Positions 1-11,665 are shown, numbered from the stretch's first letter. The stretch: DNA of 64,000 nt from Casuarina equisetifolia (GCA_028551475.1 CM052362.1:12860316-12924315), one strand, 5' to 3'. A program made the numbers and translations. Notes: a model not told the origin generated them from the sequence alone.

Positions 1-219
1 GGGGGCTTTATTTAACAGTGAATCATTTTCTTAGGAAGCCCCATAACTATAACCATAACTATTATTGGTATAATATTTTTAAACACGAATGAAGAATGTG
101 TATCAAGGAACATTAACGCATAATAATTAAAAGAAATTGAGAAAATGATCTAAATTTTTTAAAAACTTTACCTCCCTGAAAAAAAATAAAATAAAAATAA
201 AAAAAAGATAATAATAATA

Positions 220-260
<41 letters not shown>

Positions 261-815
261 GCACTTACTTTGCTTCCTTTCACCTATTATTCAACGAAAA
301 TGAGCAAAGTCAACTAACAGCACGTGCAGGCGCCTACACATGTCACAGTTCCAAACAAAATCCTTAGAAATAGTTGCTCTGAATATCACGCCCTGTGTTC
401 TAGCACGTTGGAGTATTCAACACTATTGTCACAAATGATCCATTTTAGCTACCCAGCTCTCAACAAAGTAAATTTGTTAGAAAAAACACAGATAGAGATT
501 GTTAGTTTGCATGGTCACTCGAACCGGGATCCAAACGGCCCGAACTCGGCTCTCTCCGTAATGGTAGTGGCAGATCACAGTCACAATTTATATCCCAAAA
601 AAAACATTTCATCTTACAGTTACAACCATCAGTCCTTACCAAACGGTATAAAATTAAGATGGAAAACTCGCAGATCACAAGATTGGGCCTACCACCACAT
701 CATTCATTCATGCGACAAAAACATATTAAAAAAAAAACTGTACAATTGCTTGAACAGTAGATGGTTGCTCTACGCTTGACAACTCACAATATTGATTGAA
801 CCCAGAAAAATGTCA
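1..815. other. AT-rich intergenic stretch, no gene seen
   Basis: No reading frame here looks like a known protein. The stretch is rich in A and T and holds an (ATA)n run at about 207-222 followed by a clean (AT)n run at 224-257. It lies downstream of the broken CPSF73-II copy that follows on the minus strand. An open frame at 324-779 has no recognisable motif and probably arises by chance. Confidence 0.5.
224..257. repeat. (AT)n microsatellite
   Basis: About 17 uninterrupted AT units, preceded by a short ATA-rich run. It is a simple-sequence repeat likely to vary in length between individuals. Confidence 0.95.
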
Positions 816-1630
816 TTATGCCTGCCATTCAGGAAGTTCCCTCCCTAGTTGAAATTCGAAATCATTTTCTATGCAAAGCTTCTCATCTGCTGCAGACCAG
901 GCGCACCAAAAAAATACTGCTCTCCAGATTTATTTTGGCTATCACTCAATCTGTAAGGGCACCTGTCCTTCTGGCAAAATGGATACACGAATAGATTCTA
1001 CTTGAATATGTCCTGCAAAATCTTGGACGCTTACTCCAGAAAGTTCATCTGAAAGTTTCGTGTATAATTTGCGAAGCCAGGAGGAGCCTAAGTCAGATGT
1101 GCAAGGTACATTATTTGAGGAAGTAAGATCTGTGCTTCTGGCCTCGTCCGAGCTGCCAACTTTTATGGGGCAAGAGTAAGCAAATCGAACCTCGTGCTGC
1201 TCTTCTCCCAACATCACAAGAAGCTCATCTTGGAGAACAACCCTTGCTTTTTTACTCCTTTCCTCAACCAAGACTCCTTCAGCTGTTCTTTCATCACTTA
1301 CCTGCAACCGACGCATGAACTTTCTATCTTTTAAACATGAATCAGATCCATCTTCTGAACGCATTTTAAAATCCTGAAGTTTGAAGTTTGGATTCTAGCA
1401 ACTTCGAATGAAAGTTTTTGAGGCTCCTCCTTTCACGTAATGGGTTGAAGGAATGCAAACTGCTTCATCACATTCAATTCCCGATTCCGTATATAATTCT
1501 TCCTTTAAGAGTCGCCCTTTTAGGTTTCTCGCCATGTACGAGTATCACATGCTTTGGGGACAGAAATTTCACAAGGTCCATAATACCTTTGGCATCCGTA
1601 TGAGGACCGAAAGATAACTGGTGGATCTGG
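816..1630 (-). pseudogene. CPSF73-II: CPSF73-II (INTS11-like) C-terminal pseudogene fragment
   Basis: Read on the minus strand from about 1630 down, the translation matches the end of the beta-CASP nuclease domain and the C-terminal tail of plant cleavage and polyadenylation factor 3-II. The beta-CASP motif histidines are visible as FGPHTDAKG and LVHGEKP. The tail motif EERSKKARVVLQDELLVMLG and a final segment with FFWCAWSAADEKL follow. It is broken: a one-base frameshift plus a short deletion just after LKGRI (near 1495), a stop in the segment CIRSC-stop-NPNF equivalent near 1395, and stops (TGA, TAG, TAA) at about 930-944. No intron interrupts the visible part, and an acceptor-like CAG lies at its 5' edge. 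The catalytic metallo-beta-lactamase half is not visible upstream. Family assignment rests on recalled conservation, so I am fairly but not fully sure. Confidence 0.68.
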
Positions 1631-2754
1631 CAATTTAAGATAGGTTAACGAGAAATTAAGAGAAGGGGAAAAATACTTAATGCAGAAAAGAAATTCAGTT
1701 TTTCTTGTGCGGCAGTGAGAGAGAGAGAGCTCCACTCTCAGGTGTAAGCCAAAGCACCACATTGTCTGATTTCAGAGAAATCATATGAAGGACAGCAGAA
1801 GCAAACTTTCTTGTTTTACTTATGAAGGCCAATCAATACATGAAAAGCAATAAATTTGACCATCAAAGAAAAAATAAATAGAAAAACTGCAGCCAAACCA
1901 TTTCCTCCCTGTCAGGCTGACTATCATGTTTATTTATTTATATTATTTTTAGGGTGGGGTTGGATTTCATGGGTAGCTTTAAACTTTTAGAAATTGGCTA
2001 AAATTGAAAGCAAATTCTATTGGGCGAAGGTCAAGAGCCTCAGGGGTGCACGAGAGAGAAAGAAAGAGAGAGAGAGAGAGCGTATATACCCTTTTTCTTG
2101 CATTCCACAGTATGCTCCGAAGAAAATTGTTCCACTGAAATCGCAGGAGCTAACTCCATTGTTGGATATTACAGTGCAAATAAGTTTAGCATGAATACCC
2201 AATCCGACGACTATCATGCAAAGTCGCACAATTTATAAGCCATACGAGAAGTTAATGCACCTTTTGACACCCCAGCTCAATCATTTAGTTACTTAAAAAT
2301 TAAGGGAGACGTCTAAAGAATTAGAGGCACTAGCAGTAAGGAATTATTAGAATTGATAGAATAATTAGGTCAAAAGTCTTTATGAAATTGTAATATTAGG
2401 GGTTATTCTCAAATTGTAATGGATTTTCCTTATTCAATTCAGATTTACTTAACTTGCAAACTATACGGGTTAGGTTCTGAATAGGCCTACGTAGGCTCAA
2501 GCGTACTTGGTAAGACATGCCACTCCCCTCTCCTATGTAAGGTGCCTATTAAAAGGCCAATGTACTAAATGGAAAGCCAATTAGAAACTTAACCCAAGAA
2601 CCAACATATCTTTATTCTTACCCTTCACATGGTAAAGATGAAATTCAAGGCTCCAACATATCTAAATGTTCACCAAAATAATCTAAATAGCTATCCAAAT
2701 GCCTTCACTTTGGCCCCTTGTTGTGTGTACCCAAATCTATGCACATAACACCAA
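1631..2754. other. Intergenic stretch with GA-rich repeats, no gene seen
   Basis: No exon could be supported. It contains two GA-rich runs, at about 1717-1731 and 2051-2090. The upstream exons expected for the CPSF73-II copy were searched for on the minus strand and not found, so that copy appears 5'-truncated or divided by lost sequence. Confidence 0.5.
2051..2090. repeat. GA-rich microsatellite
   Basis: Interrupted (GA)n / (AAGAGA)n run of about 40 bp. The minus strand is the matching CT-rich tract. Confidence 0.85.
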
Positions 2755-4401
2755 CAAATATCATCTTTTGTGAGGGTAGTTTTTCTTTCTCTCTATAATC
2801 TTCCATATCATCCCTAGACAATACATAACTCCCATCATACTACTTAAAGGTATATATATGCCTTCTTTCCTACTAGTTGATGAGCTTGACCTTCTTGAGC
2901 TTACCACTTCTGTGCCCACCATTGAGACTACAACCAATTCCCTAAATACAAATCTATAGCCTTAGCCCAACCTAACCTCTCACTACACCATTGTGGTCGA
3001 GCCACCAAACCAACTATTTGGAGCACATACTAACTATGTCCTACCTTAACCTTAGCCTTTTCAACTTGCTCGTATCCAATCTACCAATACCTTTTCCTTG
3101 ATCAATGTCATTCACATTACCAACATTTTAATGCCTCCATCTTTGTCATTCGAGACTCTTATTCCTTGTAGTAAGTCCTTATAAATCTTCATTGGGTTGT
3201 TGTCATGGATAGTAAATTTACTATCCTTGAAGCTAATCACATTTAAAATGAAAAGTTCACAGTAGCTTTTACTATATATGGGTTTCATTTTTCATGGCTT
3301 GATTACTCCCTCTTCACAAAAGCCCAAGGTAATTTTTTTATTTTTTATTTTTTATTACTTTACTTATTTATGTTCATGATATCTTAATCATAGGGAATAA
3401 ACAGGTTGTTGTTTCAAATCTAAAGCATGTTCTTCATTCCACCTTCATGAAGGATCCAATATAGCCAAAAAATTTCTTTGGCATTGAAAATGCTCACTCC
3501 TAAGAAGGGAACCCCTTAGTTAGTAGAAGTGCACCCTATAACTCATTTGAGAAGTAAGACTAGTAGGTTTCCAACTCTAATTGATTCCTATGGAGCAAAA
3601 TAAAAAAAATTTCAAGCATTGAATATAATGTTAGTTCAAAGGAGAAATAGCATGATTTGCCACTTGAGCATCTTTTGGCCAACGAAAGTTTGGTCGACAT
3701 ATTAATATACTTAACACTCACTAACCTTGACATTACCTTCCATTAGTTCATACATGCACCTAAGCAATCTTACATGGGGACAATCCTTAAGGTAATTTGA
3801 TATCTTAGGAGTTGCCTATATATTGGTTTCATGTTTCCATCTTCATCCCATCTTCATCCATCTTCATCCATCTTCATCCATCTTCATCCATCTTCATCCA
3901 TCTTCATCTATCTTCATCTTATATTATGATTAAAATTATAGCACTTATCCTATGACAAGAAGATCATGTATAGGTTTTTGTATAATGCTTGGGAACTCTA
4001 TGATATCCTAATGGGTCAAGAAGTAACTAACTAATTCACTTTCATTTGTAGAAGTTGAATATCTAGTGATGCAAGTTACTACAAGTGAAATAGTATAGAT
4101 TATGGGATTATACAGAGATTTTTGGTCTTACCTACAACAATTTGCCTTATTATTTTGTGACAATGAGGTGAAAAAGAAGATATTAGCAAACCAAATTTTT
4201 CAAGAGTAGATGAAGCACATTAAGGTTGATTGTCACTACTTAAGAGAAAAATGATAATAAGGAATCATTGTAACAAGTCATATCTCCACTAAAGAGAGGC
4301 ATGTAGACATATTCACTAAAGCACTATGTAGCAAGAAAAAATGGCACATTCATTCTAAGCTTTCAGTATTTGATTTATTGAAATCCTAACATAAAGGAGA
4401 A
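2755..4401 (+). mobile_element. Degenerate Ty1/copia RT-RNase H end (segment copy A)
   Basis: Plus-strand translation with many stops and frameshifts follows the copia order. A hinge region (about 2860-3060) comes first. The reverse-transcriptase/RNase H connector follows near 3650-3790, with LIYLTLTNLDIT and FIHAPKQSY as degraded forms of the usual LIYLT-TRPDI and FMHAP motifs. The RNase H region lies at about 4020-4380, with VEVEYLVM, LLFCDNE, VTSHISTKE and DIFTKAL. A diverged second copy of the whole segment lies at 24808-26070. No frame is intact, so the element is inactive. Confidence 0.72.
3839..3919. repeat. 10-bp tandem repeat, unit TCTTCATCCA, about 8 copies
   Basis: Eight near-identical decamers in a row; the last two have a C-to-T change. 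The corresponding position of the duplicate segment, near 25585, has only one or two units, so the array arose after the duplication. Confidence 0.95.
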
Positions 4402-4632
4402 TGGTCTCATTTTTTGCATATTGCCAAAGTAGTTTTCCTATTTATGTTAATATTCCTAGTTCCATATATAATTAGTTGCTTATTTGTATATAAATTACTA
4501 TGTGGATTAGGACTAAACTTGTATGTATAGGTGTGATGCTATACAATTCATATTATTCCGCATTCAATATATTTGAATTCTCTCACTTATTGGTATCTTA
4601 TCTCATTGCCTTTCTTTCCTTCACGTTGTGAC
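4402..4632 (+). repeat. Copia 3' LTR (segment copy A), approximate ends
   Basis: This sequence directly follows the RNase H frame and a purine-rich tract ending AAAGGAGAA. It ends in GTGACA and matches 26071-26330 after the second copy. Shared landmarks are ATTAGTTGCTTATTTGTAT, TATATAGGTGTG-like and GAATTCTCTCACTTATT. No 5' partner with clear ends was found, so the boundaries are estimates. Confidence 0.55.
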
Positions 4633-5370
4633 ATTAACCAAAAGCCAATTCACCCAACATTATTGTGTTGCTCAAATAGTCAAAATTCTTTTTTTTTTTT
4701 GTGATATTGTGTTAGGTAATGCCAAATAATAGTATTACAAGAAAGATATCCAATTAGTGATCAAACATGGATTGGAAAAGGCTTGTTCATGCTATAGTTT
4801 ATTTATTTGTAAGGAGGCCTACATAAAATGTATCAAACTTTTCACTTTATGATTGAAAATATTTTGGCTTTCTTATATTTTTACCTTTCTCATGTTGCTA
4901 ATGGAACTACAACATTTACAAACCTCTCTATGTCTATGAGTATACGCCTTGTGTTGTGCATCATCGAATAGTTTATCGTTGTTATAGGGTTAAATATCTC
5001 TAAAACAAAATTATATTTTATTGGCTTGCAGGAATGCCCTTTACAGAAGGTATCTAAGTTTTTAGCTCATATCCTTAACGCCTAATCAAGATTTAGACAA
5101 GTTCATTCACTGAGTAGTTGTTATTCCTTATTACGATATGTATGTAAAAGAATTGTTAAGGTATTCTAAGGGCAAGTTATGATGATGGTGCTGAACTTAA
5201 CTTCGTTTCTGCCCACACAATTGTCTTACAAATATTTCCAAGCTGATAAGATAGTCTCTATGTGATACATGATTTGATAAAGAGGCCCTTATCCTCAGGT
5301 ATCAATTTGGCGATCATTGTGCTAAGTCGTCATAATTTAATGTCTTCCAATTACCTCTACAAGCACATGC
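4633..5370 (+). pseudogene. Duplicated flank with EG45-like gene fragment (copy A)
   Basis: This is non-LTR sequence shared with 26331-27085. The better preserved copy at 26.56 kb starts with a signal-peptide-like MGATFKFQ and a short mature start. Here the same region (about 4860-4970) is open only in pieces, such as YKPLYVYEYTPC. I infer a relic of a secreted EG45-like/plant natriuretic peptide-like gene carried with the copia end in a segmental duplication. The homology to 26.6 kb is seen directly; the family call is weaker. Confidence 0.4.
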
Positions 5371-6790
5371 TTATTATTACATTTTTATGTTTCCTATTAT
5401 AAAGTATCTATATAATAATGTTGGAATTCTAAACTTTTTCCGTAATATGCATAATAATGTTGAGATTCCTACGTTTTTTTATAGTAATGACATTTCTGTT
5501 ATATATAATCATCCATTGCTTCCTGAGCTTTTCTATCATAATGATGTTTCTTGTTACACGGATGGACAAAATAATGTCAAGATTCCTTTTCTTTCTAATG
5601 TTTCCTAGTTTACTGACATACATAGAAAGGAAACAAATAATATTTCTAAATGAAAGGACTTTTATGCATAGAGAATTCAAAAAGAAGATATTTATGATAA
5701 TGTAATTATAATTCTATAAAACTCCTATGAAAGGGATCGAAAAAAGTTATTAAACAAGTTACCTATTGTTAGAAGTCAAGGTGATGAGCATGACTTAAAA
5801 AATGGAAGTTATAACTCAACATATACATTTAACCATTTAAGATTATGATGCAAAAGATTGTATTTGTACAAAGTCAATTTCACCTTTGGTCATGTTGAAA
5901 TTTCACAAATTACAGTTAGAAGAGTTATGAAATAAAATAAATGATAACTTGGTGAATGACCTAATTCAAAAGCTACTTCGAATAAAATAAGTGATAACTT
6001 GGGAAATAGATTAAATCAAAAGCTATTTCAATCAAAACCCGTAAAACTCCAAGAAGTCATATTCTTTTTGTTTAAATTTCTTTCTATAATATACATCTTG
6101 AATAATAAATGAAATTTTCATAGTAGGATAATGTCTACCTTGATTAATGTTAGATAAAACCAAGCAACTAATGAAATGTAGTATTATACAAAGATATTAT
6201 TACATAACCCATTCATTTGGGATATGTAGTTACACATTTAGCAGGTATGTTTAGGAAATCTTTTGTGACACCCTTTATTCCTGTTGAGCAGATTGTTAGT
6301 GTAAGAAATAAACATAACCATTTTAGTTATACATTTATAAGATATAATAATGTAGCAAGATATGTACACATCTTGCCAAAATGTGTTCTTCTTGTGCCTT
6401 TTCATTATAAAGACATTGATATAGAATATTATATGAATGCCCTTTAGAAAATAAACTACTTAAAGAGGGTAGTTAAAGAAAATAAAATTGAATTTTTGGC
6501 CTTGTGAAAACCAAAAAGGAAAAGAAGTCATTTAAAGAATTTAGTGAGTAAACTTCAATTTCCCCATTTTCAACCACTTTGAGCCAAAAAATATGTACAT
6601 ATGGTTGAGGTCATTGCAATACATACTCATCACATAACTTTGAATATTAAGATGCTACAGTATTCATTTGTACTCACTATGATTTATGCTAATTATAAGT
6701 GCAACGTATGAATGTCATTATGGACTTCATTATTGAAGTTGGATAAAAATAAATTCAATGAATTAAGTAGATAAACAAAGAATCAAAAAC
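5371..6790. other. AT-rich stretch with no supported gene
   Basis: No frame has recognisable motifs. A diverged tandem duplication of about 57 bp (ATAAAATAARTGATAACTTGG core) lies at about 5928-6040. Otherwise this is unexplained AT-rich sequence between segment copy A and the LINE fragment, perhaps old transposon debris. Confidence 0.4.
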
Positions 6791-6891
6791 AATAATAAAG
6801 ATTAGAACTGGAAAAGAGTATGAATAGGTTGGATAAGGAAATTCAACAAGGTTGGTTAAAGGCAAAGCATGTAGAATATAATAAGGCACAA
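6791..6891 (+). mobile_element. LINE fragment, left of the nested gypsy insertion
   Basis: The plus-strand frame reads MNRLDKEIQQGWLKAK and continues to HVEYNKAQ. This fits the alpha-helical linker between endonuclease and reverse transcriptase in plant L1-type LINEs. The same linker resumes at 10756 after the gypsy element, with QLNELLIQEEG and SRVKWLKEEDRNTSHF. The two pieces are therefore one LINE split by the LTR element. Confidence 0.62.
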
Positions 6892-7573
6892 TGTAATGGA
6901 CTTAGAGAAAAATTTATTTGGCATTTAGGTCTTAGTGATGAATTGAGTCAACCTTTAACCAAGATCATTCTAAATCGAGGACTTTTGGAGAGAAACCAAA
7001 GAAAAATAAAGGAACAATGAGATAGTTTGAATGTAGGAAGAATTGTGTGACAAAGAGATTTAAGAGGTTCCATTTATATAGATGTTTACCTCCCTCGAGA
7101 ATTCAATGTAACATTGGTTACACATTTAGAGCAATAGTGACAAATTAGGACACCTTTATTTGTAAATTATAAAGATCTTCATAAGGACAAATGTTACCAA
7201 CATAAATATTTGATCATAACGAGGATCTTATTTAATATTAGAGTTGTTACACTTTAGAATAACAGTATAACATAAAGGTAATATCATAATAGAATTTTTG
7301 TTAAATAACATATTCATTACAATCAAACCCTCCATAAAACTCATTTCTTAAAGAGGGAAGCTACATTTTAAATAAATCTCAATACAAGGTACATTAAGAA
7401 GAAACATCTTGGCCACCACCTAAGTGTGGAAGACCTAACAACAAGGGAAACTAGGCAGGCTAGACCCATAATGCACATTTCAATCCATTGGCCTATAATG
7501 CCAGTCCAATACATGGATGTCTAACTCATACTTGCTTAGCCATTTTGTTAGCCTATATTACTAGTCCAAAACA
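6892..7573 (-). repeat. Gypsy 3' LTR (682 bp)
   Basis: Starts TGTAATGGAC on the plus strand and ends in AAAACA, aligned along its length with 10042-10755. It is the 3' LTR in the element's minus-strand sense because the purine-rich tract abuts its inner edge at 7574-7588. Confidence 0.8.
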
Positions 7574-8539
7574 TTCTTCCCTGCCTAATTCAACAATGCC
7601 TTTATCGCTGTAAGGTAATTGGGGTTGTACTCGTTGAGCATAGTCCATCGGCCTATAAACTCAATCTAGAAGACCCACTCACAAATCATAGTCCATCAGC
7701 TCATATGAGTGCATAAAAGTCCAACTTATACTCAAATAGCATGATCATTAGCTACATACTACCAATATGGCACATCCTCCCCTCCCTAATTCCACCATAT
7801 TCACATCACCAAAAGAGTTAGACTTGTACTCGAATAACTTAATCCTTTGAACTTGTATTGCCAATTTGCACACCTTCTCACCTCTAACTTGATAGCACCC
7901 TTATTGTCTTCAAATACTTATTAATAAAATTAAGAACTTGCCATTGCATTTGGTACATTAACACTTACCTCATCGCCATATAACACTTTAATGAGATTTT
8001 TCAATTTGTTAAAGATCTCCTTCAGACTCACTCATCTCATTGCCATATAACACTTATATGAGATGATTTGATCTGTCAAAGATCTCTATCAGACTCTAGC
8101 ATTAGCTCCACTCTTAGGTAATCCATTCCATTTTATTGCAAGTTATCATCTTAGATGAACTTTTTTCTTCTGAGAGGGTCGATCAGTTGAAAATTGTTTT
8201 GCCTCATTCTCAAAAAGGGTTATTAGCAATAGAGAAGCCCTCAACATCCTGCTCCATCCTTCATCTCCCATACCTTTGTGAGAAGACTTCGACATATTCA
8301 TCTTTTATCTATCCTTCATAATGGTTGGAGTTTTTGTCCTTAAGTCAAACTCCACCATGCTATCCACTTCCTTTCTCATAGGTGGCTGTTTCTACACCTT
8401 GGCCAACTTCACATCCTTGTTCTTATCAAGGATATTACAATCAAAATCAAGAAGATCTTCATTCTTCAAGATCTCTTTTTCCTTTCGATAGGTGGGTAAG
8501 TTTCATTACCTTTTTGTATACCTTTTTTCAGTCACATCG

Positions 8540-8890
8540 TATAAAGGATTTTATGTTCATGACTCTTCATCTTTGTGGTAATCATACATGACATATCTCC
8601 TGCAAGAATACACAAACAACTATGTGTAGGATAAGGCAAAGCATAGGCCATATGTAGAAAATCTAAACCAAGTATCAAAATGTAGTCATCCATTGACACT
8701 GTGAGATCCACTTTTCCATTCAATCTCCCAATGCATAGACTTACTCCATGGGCAACACCATGTATTAGCCAGGGGGTGTTGTTCATTGTCTTCAACAACC
8801 CCACATCTTTCTTCACCACGAGGCCCAATCTCTTAGCTTTTCCAGGTGTTGATGAAGTTATGAGTTGCACCTGAATCTAACATGACTTTC
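8540..8890 (-). pseudogene. Gypsy retropepsin (aspartic protease) fragment
   Basis: The active-site motif DSGATHN lies at 8876-8856 on the minus strand. After a frameshift follow AKRLGLVVKKDVG, IHGVAHGVSLCIG and ILGLDFL, the standard succession of plant gypsy RVP_2-type proteases. The frame ends near 8532 in unrelated sequence, where reverse transcriptase should begin. The protein would cut the Gag-Pol polyprotein, but this copy is broken by the frameshift next to the active site. Confidence 0.75.
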
Positions 8891-8944
8891 GTATCTATGC
8901 CATTAACTCTAAGTTTGGTATGCATCAAAGATTTTGTAGTTGGT

Positions 8945-10030
8945 TTTGGATTTTTACCTTCTATCAAGTTAAGTAACTAGAAAATTGCCATGTGTCCATT
9001 TCCTTTAGAACTCTCATATGGCATTAGCTCTTTTCACATGGCATGTAAGGAACCTTTTCTTAGGCAATCTTTCATATAGTATGAGCCCTCACAAATAAAA
9101 CAATAAGGATTACCTTGTCTCTTGTTTCCATCTTGGTGAAAGGATGGTCTAGTATCTTTATCACCATCATAGTGAAAAGATGGTGTAGTGCCTCCATTAC
9201 GATGAAATAGGGGTCAACTTCCTCCTTTTTGAACTCTCAAATTGAAGAGGTGGGTTGGAGGATGATCCATTCCACCTATGATCCGTAAAGGACTCCACAA
9301 TTGGGATAACTTGACTTAACTTGGTCACATTGCACTTATCGACTTTGTCTTTTGGCCACTTTTAAAGGACATTCATGAAGAAGAACAAGAGTGTCTTCTT
9401 AGGCACATCCTTAAGGTACAACATTGCATTTGTAAATGCTTGCACATAAGTTAGTAAAGTGGTTGTATGCCTTAAGTCCCTTAGCATCTTGTGAGCCCTC
9501 TAACCCATATTCTTGGGAATGAATTACTCCTTTAGTGCCTTATTAAATGCCTTATAAGTGCTAATCGAGTCCTCTCCATTCTCTGCCTCTTGGCATCTCC
9601 TACGCCACCACACATTAGCACTATGTGTGAGATAATAAGATGCAGTGTTTACCTTATCAAGGTCATTGGTGATGTGAGCCATATTAAAGTATCACTCTAT
9701 ATGCTACAAGAAGTCTTTCATTTCTGTTGCATCTCGTTCCTCACCATAACTCTTTGGCTTAGGGATATCCCCATAAGGGACAACAACAAAAGCAAGCTTT
9801 GGTTAAAGCTATTTTATGACTCCTTTCAACTCTTGGATTGCTTCGCAAATCCTTTTAGCTTTCCCATTTGTTCCTCAATGCGAAAAACATAGCCCTCCAA
9901 CAAACTGAGTCTTTCCTCCGCAAATGCCAAGGTTTTTGTGTCCTTTTTCTCTTTCTTGGGGCTAATGTTGGGACTCTCCCACACCTTCGGGCATTGTTTC
10001 AAGAACTTAGCTTGCTTAAAGAGTTAGGCT
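8945..10030 (-). pseudogene. Gypsy gag remnant with zinc knuckle
   Basis: Minus-strand translation shows the retrotransposon gag domain (WWRRR near 9605, then a long helical stretch) and a knuckle read as CFIC-EGSY-YMKDC near 9075-9105. The metal-binding histidine of the knuckle is replaced by tyrosine. Several stops interrupt the frame. The position directly after the primer-binding site is where gag should start. Confidence 0.65.
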
Positions 10031-10041
10031 CTAATACCACT

Positions 10042-10755
10042 TGTAACAGACTCAGAGAAAAATCTATTTAGCACTCAAGTCTCAATGATGAACTGAGTCT
10101 ATCTTTAACAAGGATTACTCTAAATAGAGGACTTCTAAAGAGAAACCAAGGGAAAATCATGGAATAATGGGATAGTTTGAATGTAGAAAGAATTGTGTAA
10201 TGAAGGGATTCAATAAGTTCCCTTTATATAGATGTTTACCTCCCTTAAGAATTTAATGTAACATCAGTTACACATTTAGAGCTATAGTGAAGTGTAGATG
10301 TTAGATTCAAACAAGGCACATCAAATTAGGACATTTCTATTTCTAAATCGTAGAGGTCTTCATAAGGACAAATGTTACCGAACATAAATATTTGATCATG
10401 ACCATGATTTTATTTAATATCAAAGTCATTATACTTTAGAATAGTAATGAAACATAAAGGTAATATCGTAACAATTTTCTTATTAAATAACATATTCATT
10501 ACAATCAAACCCTCCATAACACTCCTCTCATAAAGAAAGAAGTTACATTCTAAATAAATCGAAGTATAAGGTACATTAAGAGGAAACATCTTAGGCACCA
10601 CCCAAGTGTGGAAGACCTAACAACAAGGGAAACTAGGCAAGCTAGACCCATAATACACATCTCAATCCATTGGCTTGCATTACCAATCCAGCACATCAAT
10701 GTCCAACCCATACTTGCTTAGCCATTTCGTTAGCTCGTACTGCTAGTCTAGAACA
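10042..10755 (-). repeat. Gypsy 5' LTR (714 bp)
   Basis: Starts TGTAACAGAC and ends in TAGAACA on the plus strand, matching 6892-7573 with many substitutions and small indels. On the minus strand it ends in TCTGTTACA, two bases before the primer-binding site at about 10026-10039. Confidence 0.82.
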
Positions 10756-11640
10756 ACAAGACCAATTGAATGAACTATTAATACAAGAAGAAGGCACCTT
10801 AAGAGATAAGTCAAGAGTAAAATGGTTGAAAGAAGAAGATAGAAACACTTCGCATTTTCTTGCTTGCATCAAAGAAAGGAATTTTTAAACAAAATGGAAC
10901 TTAAAGTTACCTTATGACACTTTTACCTCAGATCTTGACATATTAGGTCCCTTATAGTTGAATACCATTCCCATATCCTCATTGAAGACAATAATTCACC
11001 TTAAATTTATCCCTTCAAATTCCCCCTCTAAGGCTAGGATACAAAGTGATTTGATTGACTATATTCCACCATTGGCAATTATTGAACAAAATGATGAGCT
11101 ATGTCAAAAACCATAGTGGGAGGAAATTTTGATGGCTATCAAAAGATTGGATCCTAATAGTGCTCTAGGGCTAGATGGTCTCAATAGACATTTTTATCAA
11201 GCAAGTGTCAAGATTATGAAAAAAGATAGAGTAGTAGTAGTGCATGACTTCTTTGGGTGCAACCCCATGCCAAAATGTATTACTTCTACTTTAATAGTTT
11301 TGATATTGAAAAAGAAAAGTCCCTAGAGTTTTAAAGACCTTAAGCCTATCAATTTGTACAACTTTACTTATAAAATTATTACCAAGATTTTAATGATGGG
11401 CTAGTATGTTTATTACCTTTGATAATTTCCAAGGAATAGTCTAGTTTTGTACAAGGGAAAGATATTCATGAGAATGTTGCAATAGCCCAAAAAATGGTTA
11501 ATGAATTAGATTGTAAAGTAATAGTTAACATGATGATTAAGGTAAATATAAAAAAGGCATATGATCATATGGAATGAGGTTTTATAGGCCACCATAAGGT
11601 TAAACGAAAGTACTATCCAATGTATTTCATGTTTTTATTT
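10756..11640 (+). mobile_element. LINE (L1-type) reverse transcriptase fragment, right half
   Basis: Plus strand, interrupted by stops. The order is the helical linker (SRVKWLKEEDRNTSHF), a palm motif LDPNSALGLDGLNRHFYQ (11147-11200, the plant form of SAPGPDGF), and TLIVLILKKKSP followed by SFKDLKPINLYNF, matching the conserved PKSFKDFRPISLCN block. KKAYDHME follows near 11550. The second catalytic block is missing; the copy ends about 11640, before the EG45-like repeats. It is an inactive truncated copy. Confidence 0.75.
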
Positions 11641-11665
11641 TATTGAAGTAAGCAACTAATTTTTC

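Larger units (their letters stand above)
6892..10755 (-). mobile_element. Ty3/gypsy-type element with gag and protease only, nested in a LINE
   Basis: Two direct LTRs (6892-7573 and 10042-10755) enclose a 2.47-kb interior read on the minus strand. Beside the right LTR is a primer-binding site, TGGTATTAGAGCC, complementary to initiator-Met tRNA apart from one base. Beside the left LTR is a polypurine tract, AGGCAGGGAAGAA. The interior encodes degraded gag with a WWRRR segment (about 9605), a zinc knuckle (about 9080) and a retropepsin (8540-8880), then nothing recognisable. Reverse transcriptase, RNase H and integrase are absent, so it is a deletion derivative dependent on others for movement. 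The flanks are halves of a LINE. Five-base target duplication is unclear (CACAA against ACAAG). Confidence 0.75.

Noticed and set aside
490-600. Minus-strand GGTTCGAGTGACC resembling a tRNA T-arm / Pol III B box
   Set aside because: No A box, cloverleaf or acceptor pairing could be drawn around it.
324-779. Plus-strand 151-codon open frame
   Set aside because: No motifs, no codon pattern or splice context of a gene; lies beside the CPSF73-II relic and looks accidental.
6887-10760. Perfect target-site duplication around the gypsy element
   Set aside because: The flanks CACAA and ACAAG do not match exactly; a 4-of-5 match needs shifted LTR ends, so no TSD is claimed.
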